NCBI GenBank assembly: GCA_025435555.1
Contig: JAIWWG010000044.1
Location: forward strand, 62,001-126,000
Direction of reading: 5' to 3'
Source of the DNA: Chytriomyces cf. hyalinus JEL632
Lineage: Eukaryota; Chytridiomycota; Chytridiomycetes; Chytridiales; Chytriomycetaceae
DNA length: 64,000 nucleotides
Shown: positions 58,030 through 64,000 of the stretch, piece after piece
How positions within the stretch are numbered: the stretch's first letter is position 1
Layout: each line of letters begins with the position of its first letter
Notes under the pieces: model-generated
What the model was told of the DNA's origin: nothing
Seen by the model: the letters and a program-made list of their open reading frames with translations, nothing else
Databases searched by the model: none
Translations under genes and position numbers: made by a program

Positions 58030-59160
58030 TCAGACCTCGCAGATTGCCTTCCAGTAAACCTCATGCGTGTATGTAAACTCGTTGGCTCCCCCAAATTCGA
58101 CAGGCAACTGGTCCGCGTCAATCAGGTCCAAGATGTCGGTCCAGCCACCCGTGCCCACCGTGTTTTCACTGTTTTCGGACGCTTTCGCAGATTCTCCTGC
58201 ACCGAATATGGATCCCCACACTCCGCCGGCGACGCTGGAACTTGGCTCGGTTGGCGGAGTTGTGGGCTGCTGCTCCGATAGTCCGAAAAAGTTGCCCCAG
58301 CCGCTCGCAGATTTCCCTTCCTTCTTCTCAGCTCCAGTGCTTTGCTCATCGACGGATTGCTCCGTAGGTGTTGCTGTTTTCCTGCCCATGTCCGCAAAAA
58401 AGACTTTTGCCTTGATGGCAGGGTCCAGAAACGGGGAGACAACGTTCCAAAGACCCCACCCGAACCAAGACGGCGACGATAAAATGCAATGTCCTAATCG
58501 CTCAGGGTAATGTTTTCTGGAAATTCGCCCACCAAGGGAATCAGTTCAAAAAATGAGGCGCAATCACTTCTTCGGGGAATTCGAAAAAACTCACTCTGTG
58601 ATCGAGACAAGCTGGAGCATGAACGAAACTGGTGGACTATTCCACAACCCCAACCCTTCATTGTCCAGCACGATCGTCAGCTTCTCGACACCCTGAGGCA
58701 TCAACCGGATGGCCCTTTCGACCAAAAACACGCAAAACCGCAGATTCCTATCCCACGTCTTCAAATCATCCAATCTCCCGCATCCATACAACACTGGCTG
58801 CCCGTCTTTCGAAAATCCATGCACGAACCCTTTCCCGCACACGGCTTCCGGTTCTACTTCTTCTGGCGGGATTTCAGAGGGTTTGAATTCGTTGCGCCAT
58901 TGAAGCGAGGCTTTCAGCTTTGTGGTTGCTGTTTCGAGGGTCCAGTGCGTTGCTTGTAGGTACCGTCTTGCAATGTCGCGGGTTGCCCAGGCTTGGAGGG
59001 TTGCAGATTCTGCGGGAGTGGCGTCAAGCGATTCGATCAGCGATGGAACTTGGTCTAGGAGTGATGCAATGCATTCGACTTGTTCCGGTGTGAGAGGTGG
59101 TATCTGCGATGGGACTGGATGTGTGATGCGCAGGATGGGCGCTGTTCTTGCGTCGTTCAT
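58030..59160 (-). CDS. CRAL-TRIO/Sec14-like lipid-binding protein 3
   Basis: Start MNDARTAPILRITHPVPSQIPPLTPEQVECIASLLDQVPSLIESL; N-domain ending in RRYLQATHWTLETATTKLKASLQW. The fold keeps FVHGFSKDGQPVLYG and LTIVLDNEGLGLWNSPPVSFMLQLVSITE, then after one intron HYPERLGHC, SPSWFGWGLW and FLDPAIKAKVFFADMG. A long Ser/Gly/Glu-rich insert (about 58150-58380) precedes GTGGWTDILDLIDADQLPVEFGG and FTYTHEVYW. Two exons. The insert length sets it apart from copies 1 and 4. Confidence 0.88.
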
Positions 59161-59234
59161 TTTCAGGTTAAAATTATTAATGCCACCTTGACAAGTACTT
59201 TCTACCTTTCACGCACACAAGTTTCATAAAAACT

Positions 59235-60308
59235 TCAGATGGCGTTGATCTCAGCCCAGAACACGTCATGTTTGTAAGTGAATGGATACGATCCGCCAAA
59301 CTCGATGGGCAACTGATCTACGTTTGAAATATCGAGAATGTTGGTCCATCCGCCCGTTCCTTCTTCCGTTGTTGGTTTCTCGGATTTGCTGGAGACCGTG
59401 TCGCTTGTTACGGCAGATGCGCTGCGGTTTACTTTTGTAAACTGCAGTTTCGATTTTGTCACTGGGTCCAAGAATGGGCTCAGCAACTTTGAAAGTGTAT
59501 GTTTTAGTTAATTGTGCAGAATAAGAGAGCATCGAAGGGGTGTGCACACCTTGAAGAAGCCTGAAAAGTACCAGCTTGCATTCACCATCACTGCCACGCC
59601 AAGTCTTTCTGGGTAGTGGTTGGACAGAACTGCCATGTAATTCATAGACACGGATAATGGCGTTGCGTTGAATAGGGACAGGTTCTCATAGTCGATGATA
59701 ACGGCAACCTGTTCGGTTTGTTGGCTCAGAAATCCGACATGCAGCCACACACACACTTGTACCTTCTCAACGCCTTCAGGCATCAGCTTAATGCATCTTT
59801 CGAGCATGTATACAGAGAATCGGATTTGTCGATCGTACGTCTTCGTGTTTTCATTGCGAGGTACAAGAAACAGCTGTGGACGGCCCGTCTTGTCGAATCC
59901 GTTGATGAACTGTTTACCCGTAACTGCTTCAGGCTCTACCTCGTCAGCAGTGATTTGATCTGCACGTGTAAGAGGTCAACCAACTGTCCAATCATCATTT
60001 GGCGCGCAAATCAACATTTCACCTGGCTTGTACTCATTCCTCCACTTCATTGTCGCAACAAGCCGCTTCTTTGCTGCTGCAACATCCCACGTCGTTGCTT
60101 TAAGAAACTGCCGCACAATGACGGGTTGACCCGCCCACCGCGCAAGGATCGTTTGCTCCTCGTCTGTTACCGAGTCAAGCTCTTTTACGACTTCAGGGAG
60201 CGCTGCGTAGAACGCTGTGATTGCAGATCCTTGTTCAGGGGCGGCAGCGGGTGCTGGTGTCGGCAGCTGCGGTGTGAAATCTAGTTTGAGCTTTGGTGCG
60301 GTGTTCAT
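59235..60308 (-). CDS. CRAL-TRIO/Sec14-like lipid-binding protein 4
   Basis: Start MNTAPKLKLDFTPQLPTPAPAAAPEQGSAITAFYAALPEVVKEL. Introns interrupt the fold near MKWRNEYKPG, after LMPEGVEKV and after NASWYFSGFFK. Conserved text: QFINGFDKTGRPQLFLVP, VIIDYENLSLFNATPLSVSMNYMAVLSNHYPERLGVAVMVNASWY, LLSPFLDPVTKSKLQF, and GTGGWTNILDISNVDQLPIEFGG. It resembles copy 1 most (NATPLSVSLNY). The four copies are all minus strand, in a 5.4 kb block. Confidence 0.88.
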
Positions 60309-60715
60309 GATTGGGTTTGACGTTTAAATGTTGATGTTGGGCCCAAGTGACAGCAACGACATTGCTTCTGGTGCTGTGTGTGCATGTCACGATTCATGGA
60401 TCAAGTTCGTTGTAGATACACCTTCGGTGACTTTATCTAAGCTACAGCCTATGAAAGCTCAGGGAAGCAGGGCGTTGCACCACCGTTGTTTCAAACTGAA
60501 ACCGGTGCCATTTGATCGAAATTAATCGACCAAGAATAAAGTCTGTGAACACCTGACTTTATACTTCCTTTATTGAACATAAACACGAGAGACTGCGTCA
60601 AACTCTGACAGTGCAAAGTACAGCTCTTTGGGGGTGACTGGACGGAGAGAAAAGACATCACAGATCACAACTGGAGAAATATCTATGTAGATACACAATG
60701 TGTCTAAAAAACAAA
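60309..60715. other. Intergenic stretch, no gene seen
   Basis: About 400 bases between the last CRAL-TRIO gene and the tRNA cluster hold only short frames without motifs. Confidence 0.4.
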
Positions 60716-60901
60716 ACAATCACAAGCAGTAGTTGTATAGTGGTTATTATGCCTGCCTTCCAAGCATGCGACCCGGGTTCGAATCCCGGCTACTGCACTT
60801 TTGGTTTTCATTCAATGCACTTTTGGCATCATCTCCCCCTCTCCTCTTATTCTAGCGCAATAATCGCACGCTACGGATAGGCCTACCCTGATGTTCATTT
60901 T
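60716..60901 (+). repeat. Inverted-repeat arm 1, carrying tRNA-Gly
   Basis: This 186 bp block is nearly identical to the reverse complement of 61682-61866, with a handful of mismatches towards its far end (near ATGTTCATTTT). It includes the tRNA and about 100 bp beyond it (CTTTTGGTTTTCATTCAATGC...). The mature tRNAs are identical. The two arms flank about 780 bp. Confidence 0.9.
60726..60797 (+). tRNA. tRNA-Gly (anticodon TCC), copy 1
   Basis: A 72-nt cloverleaf: acceptor GCAGTAG pairs with CTACTGC, with a discriminator A. The anticodon loop is CTTCCAA (anticodon TCC) on stem CCTGC/GCATG, which has one C-T mismatch at the second pair. The T arm is CCGGG-TTCGAAT-CCCGG. A CTTTT follows as terminator. 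Confidence 0.92.
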
Positions 60902-61681
60902 AAGTCAACGCGACACTCAGATGTAACTGCAACAATTTGGTGTGGTGGGCGGACTGTCTCAGGAATCGAACCAACCATACAACAGACAACTCCCCTTGAA
61001 TCATTGTAGAAAACAACTTCGGGTTGGGAAGACGATGTTGCAATAAATAATGTCACTGTCAAAACACCAGGGTGGGTGCGTGGGGGGGCATCAGGTTCGC
61101 TTGCTGGCAACGTACGTGATCCCTGATTGCAACTTCCACAACTGGGTACATTATGGATTCCACCCCATGTCGGACTGACCTGCGGTTTCCAATTACCTAT
61201 CCTGAACCTATCCTGAACCTATCCTGCTATCCTGAAACCAATCCTGAACCTGTCCAAAAAAAGTAATAAGATGTCCGCAGCACTGCCAAGGCACATGCCA
61301 GTGGACTATTCAGTGATACTTACTTGATAATGATGAAACCGTGGCAGCAATGATGACAAGGTGGTGATGATGTTAATGACAACAGTACCAGGAACTAAGA
61401 CAAGAGTGGCAGTGAGTCAATGGCAGAGGTTGTCTGGGTTGACTTGCACGTCAAGAGAAATGGCGTGATGGCAGTTATTTGGGAATTGGAATTCGGTTCC
61501 CATGTGGTTGTGTGTGAATTCATTGTTTCAGAGCTTGCCACGCACAACGGATTTTAAGGAATCATCCGTGCAACTGTGAATCAAAAGTATGGTTTCAACC
61601 TTCAATGCTGACAGTTTCTGAGCGCGTCCAATGCTCTGAAAAGCTCACATGGAGTGCTTGTTCGTTTAGGCCCCCATCAAC
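60902..61681. other. Spacer between inverted tRNA arms with CTATCCTGAA repeats
   Basis: About 780 bp. A tandem of near 11-mers based on CCTATCCTGAA occupies 61198-61254. A 71-codon minus-strand frame (60895-61110) has no recognisable family. The region may be a remnant of whatever duplicated the arms. Confidence 0.5.
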
Positions 61682-61866
61682 AAAATGAATATCAAGGTAG
61701 GCCCATCCGTAGCGCGCGATTATTGCGCTAGAATAAGAGGAGAGGGGGAGATGATGCCAAAAGTGCATTGAATGAAAACCAAAAGTGCAGTAGCCGGGAT
61801 TCGAACCCGGGTCGCATGCTTGGAAGGCAGGCATAATAACCACTATACAACTACTGCTTGTGATTG
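61682..61866 (-). repeat. Inverted-repeat arm 2, carrying tRNA-Gly
   Basis: Near-identical reverse complement of 60716-60901. The homology stops at the first bases of the LTR (61865). Confidence 0.9.
61786..61857 (-). tRNA. tRNA-Gly (anticodon TCC), copy 2
   Basis: The reverse strand reads the same 72-nt tRNA as copy 1, base for base, including the stem mismatch. It is transcribed towards smaller coordinates, away from the LTR. The LTR starts 8 bp upstream of its 5' end. Confidence 0.92.
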
Positions 61867-62273
61867 TAGTCACGTAATCTACACATTCCTTCACGCACGT
61901 CCAGAAGCTTCGCCACGCCAATCAAAATTCCCACAGACACAAAATTTACTCACAGCAATTCCAACACTCTAACACTCCCCAGACATGATCGCGTCTTCGT
62001 TATTACTTTTTCTATCATTTCAAGTGCCACTGTTGTCTTCCTTACATTTGCCACAAAGGCTATTTAAGAAGGCCTTTCTTGATTCAATAAAAAAAAAGTC
62101 TCTCAATAATCTCTTAACTCTCTCAACTCCTCTCAAGTCCTCTCCCAGTCTTGAAGCTGCAATCGAGCTCCTGACTACTTCCGTAACAATTGGTAGCATC
62201 GGCAAATTCCTCCAAGTAACTACCGACCTCTAAGAAAACCCCAAGAAAAACGCGTCCCATCACGAATCAAGAA

Positions 62274-63404
62274 ATGAATCCAGAAGCCCCAAGTGAACAA
62301 GTCCAAGTCCAGTTTCAAGCAGTAATCCAGAGGTACGAAGACCAACTCTCCGAGTACCGTGAAGCCCTCCACAACCTCTACAACGAAGTAGCAGCCCTCC
62401 GCACACCTCCAGTACCAGTCCAGACCACCCCAAGCGAACCTCCTGCCACCATCCAACGTCCATTGCCTCTCTTCAGAATGCCAGCTGTCAAGCCCCTCAT
62501 CTTCTCTGGGAACCACCGCAACCGTCCTGCTCATGAAATCCAGAACTACCTCGACGATTACCTCGAACGCTCCCGTGAAATCTGTACCCTCTATGGTTTT
62601 GCTCCTTCCACCAATGACCTGACCCAACAGAACCAGCCTACCTATGTCCAATTTGTTTCCTCTGGTCTCTCTGAAACTGCACGTGTTGCCTGGCGCCGTT
62701 TCCCCGAACAAGAACGCCACCACATGACCTGGAATGACTACGCCGCCTGGATCCAGAAAGCCTTTGGTTCCCACCTCACTCTCAAGCAAGCCATTGAAGC
62801 CATGGAAGACCTCCAACAGACCAGCTCAGCCACCCTCTACACCTCCAAGTTCAATGAACTCGTCTCTGCTATCGCCGCCTCAAGTGTCCAGTACCCAGTC
62901 AAGCATCTCTGTGTCAAGTACCTCCAAGGCCTCAAGTTCCACATCCGTACCAACCCAGCCATCTTTGCCATCGATGAAGACCTTGACCACCTCCAACAAG
63001 AAGCTGAAAAACTCGATGACCTCACTTTCCGTCACAACAAACGCAACGCCGCTGAAATCCGCAAGAACCCCTCAACGGCCTCCACGTCCCGTGCTTCAAC
63101 CAATCAGTCCTTTCGATCAGCCCAAGGCCACTCCTTCAAAACAGCCATCCCCGAAACCAACGACCCGATGGACCTTGGGAACACTCAGCAAACAACACCC
63201 TACCCACGTCTCACCCCAGAACAGAAAGCACTCTACCGTTCCAATGGCTGGTGCGTTTACTGTCAAGCCAAAGACCACGATACCGACCACTGCTCCAAAC
63301 TCCGTAACCGTCAAGCCCAGCTTGCCACCAAGCCCCCAGCCAGAATTAACAATGCCTCAACTCAAGCCGAAGGTGAAGAAGCAGACAGCGAAGTCGAACT
63401 CTAA
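62274..63404 (+). CDS. Retrotransposon Gag polyprotein
   Basis: A 376-codon frame: N-terminal coiled segment (RYEDQLSEYREALHNLYNEVAAL), then a capsid-like domain (FRMPAVKPLIFSGNHRNRPAHEIQNYLDDYLERSRE, WNDYAAWIQKAFGSHLTLKQAIEAMEDLQQT, VKHLCVKYLQGLKFHIRTN). A CCHC zinc knuckle is near the end (CVYCQAKDHDTDHC). The C-terminus is acidic (EGEEADSEVEL). Gag packages element RNA in virus-like particles. No disruption is seen, so the element may be young. Confidence 0.9.
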   Translation: MNPEAPSEQVQVQFQAVIQRYEDQLSEYREALHNLYNEVAALRTPPVPVQTTPSEPPATIQRPLPLFRMPAVKPLIFSGNHRNRPAHEIQNYLDDYLERSREICTLYGFAPSTNDLTQQNQPTYVQFVSSGLSETARVAWRRFPEQERHHMTWNDYAAWIQKAFGSHLTLKQAIEAMEDLQQTSSATLYTSKFNELVSAIAASSVQYPVKHLCVKYLQGLKFHIRTNPAIFAIDEDLDHLQQEAEKLDDLTFRHNKRNAAEIRKNPSTASTSRASTNQSFRSAQGHSFKTAIPETNDPMDLGNTQQTTPYPRLTPEQKALYRSNGWCVYCQAKDHDTDHCSKLRNRQAQLATKPPARINNASTQAEGEEADSEVEL

Positions 63405-64000
63405 TTGGTTCTCTGCCCTCCCCTTTGACAATCCACCTGACCACCTGACCCCAGTTACTGTCCCTGCTCCTTCCGTTCAAGTCCACTGTCCCAAGCTTCC
63501 CCTGTTCCAAGTCCAGACCCAGCACTCCACGCCCTACGCTGACAGTCCCGGCCTCCTCGTCTGCCAAGGTACCATCAATGAACACCCCATCTCCATCCTC
63601 ATTGACTCTGGAGCCAATCCAAGTTTCATCAACTCAAGCCTACCGTTCCTCCAAAACAAGCCCCTCGTTCCTCAAGCCTGCAAGATCAAGCTCGCCAACG
63701 GTTCTGTTGTTAAAGGCCAGCGTACCGAGCCTCTACAAGTGAAAATAAACAATACTTCCTTCCAAGACTACCGTTCTTTTACCACTGTCCCTGACCTCGC
63801 ATACGACCTGATCCTCGGAAAAGACTGGCTCGATGCCCACAATCCCTCCATTGACTGGCCAACAAACCATGTCCGCATTGGTCCACACAGCTGGAAATGC
63901 CGTTCTCCGCGTTCCTCTCCGGAAGTCCTTACCGCGCAGCAATTCATCAATCTCCTCCAGACCCTCCAGCCCGACGATTTCCTCGGAGCCATCCTGCCTC
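63361..64000 (+). CDS. Retrotransposon Pol start: aspartic protease, partial
   Basis: A frame shifted +1 relative to gag overlaps its last codons and stays open to the window end. It contains the retroviral-type protease motif ILIDSGANPSFI (63598-63633) and ILGKDWLDAHNPSIDW. The overlapping arrangement suggests a +1 ribosomal frameshift or reinitiation at the ATG about 63352 (MPQLKPKVKKQ). Reverse transcriptase and integrase lie beyond the window. The exact start of Pol cannot be fixed. Confidence 0.82.

Larger units (their letters stand above)
61865..64000 (+). mobile_element. Ty3/Gypsy-like LTR retrotransposon, 3' end outside window
   Basis: The element begins with a likely LTR (61865-62188), TGTAG...TAACA, with a TATTTAAG box at 62059 and AATAAA at about 62087. 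A primer-binding site (TGGTAGCATCGG, 62191-62202) follows two bases later, similar to the initiator-tRNA site of Ty3-like elements. Gag and the start of pol follow. The missing 3' LTR prevents a check of target-site duplication. The insertion point just upstream of tRNA-Gly recalls Ty3's preference for Pol III start sites. Confidence 0.8.

Noticed and set aside
61198-61254. Tandem CCTATCCTGAA repeats as a telomere or CRISPR array
   Set aside because: Too short and irregular, no spacers, internal to the contig, and the genome is eukaryotic.

Overview
The window is nuclear DNA from a zoosporic true fungus, most likely a chytrid of the Chytridiales type. Genes are close packed with many 50-80 bp GT-AG introns. 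A fused TRP5 tryptophan synthase and a GPI-type CFEM-like protein point to a fungus; CFAP100, an axonemal protein, points to a swimming zoospore. Three linked rhodopsin-cyclase genes, one with the published residue signature of the near-infrared rhodopsin NeoR, recall Rhizoclosmatium globosum. The species is inference, not proof.

Layout. 0-16 kb: end of a C2/Munc13-like gene, seipin, mitochondrial RNA polymerase RPO41, an ankyrin relic, tRNA-Arg(ACG), a small ORF, PDCD5, LST8, RPA2 and a DUF697-like GTPase. 16-30 kb: an unidentified membrane protein, a broken copy of the front of an RCC1 gene, pirin, the full RCC1 gene with a long repetitive N-terminus, then two diverged copies of a ~1.6 kb segment that flank a small gene encoding two tandem PAM2 (poly(A)-binding-protein docking) motifs. 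30-34 kb: a PTRHD1-like gene and TRP5.

34-41 kb is the most striking part. Gene A (minus strand) is a complete rhodopsin-guanylyl cyclase. It shares a 365 bp divergent promoter region with gene B, which has the NeoR residues (Glu and Asp in helix 3, Glu four residues before the retinal Lys) and a cyclase lacking the transition-state Asn and Arg. Gene C follows B in tandem: a NeoR-like photoreceptor with Ala in place of the helix-3 Glu, a Gly-rich linker replacing the coiled coil, and a cyclase missing several catalytic residues. A perfect 105 bp inverted repeat begins at the stop codon of B and lies between B and C. The residues suggest that A can complement B in a heterodimer; C looks like a retinal-binding pseudo-cyclase.

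41-60 kb: a His/Met-rich protein, a CxxS thioredoxin-like membrane protein, a 2OG-Fe(II) hydroxylase, a cytochrome b5-acyl-CoA dehydrogenase fusion, an apparently N-terminally short cullin-4-like gene head to head with CFAP100, and four tandem CRAL-TRIO (Sec14-like) genes interrupted by a CFEM-like gene. 60-64 kb: two identical tRNA-Gly(TCC) genes in an inverted repeat, with a Ty3-like LTR retrotransposon starting 8 bp upstream of the second one; its pol gene runs off the window. All calls were made by eye from translation, motifs and splice sites; no database was searched.
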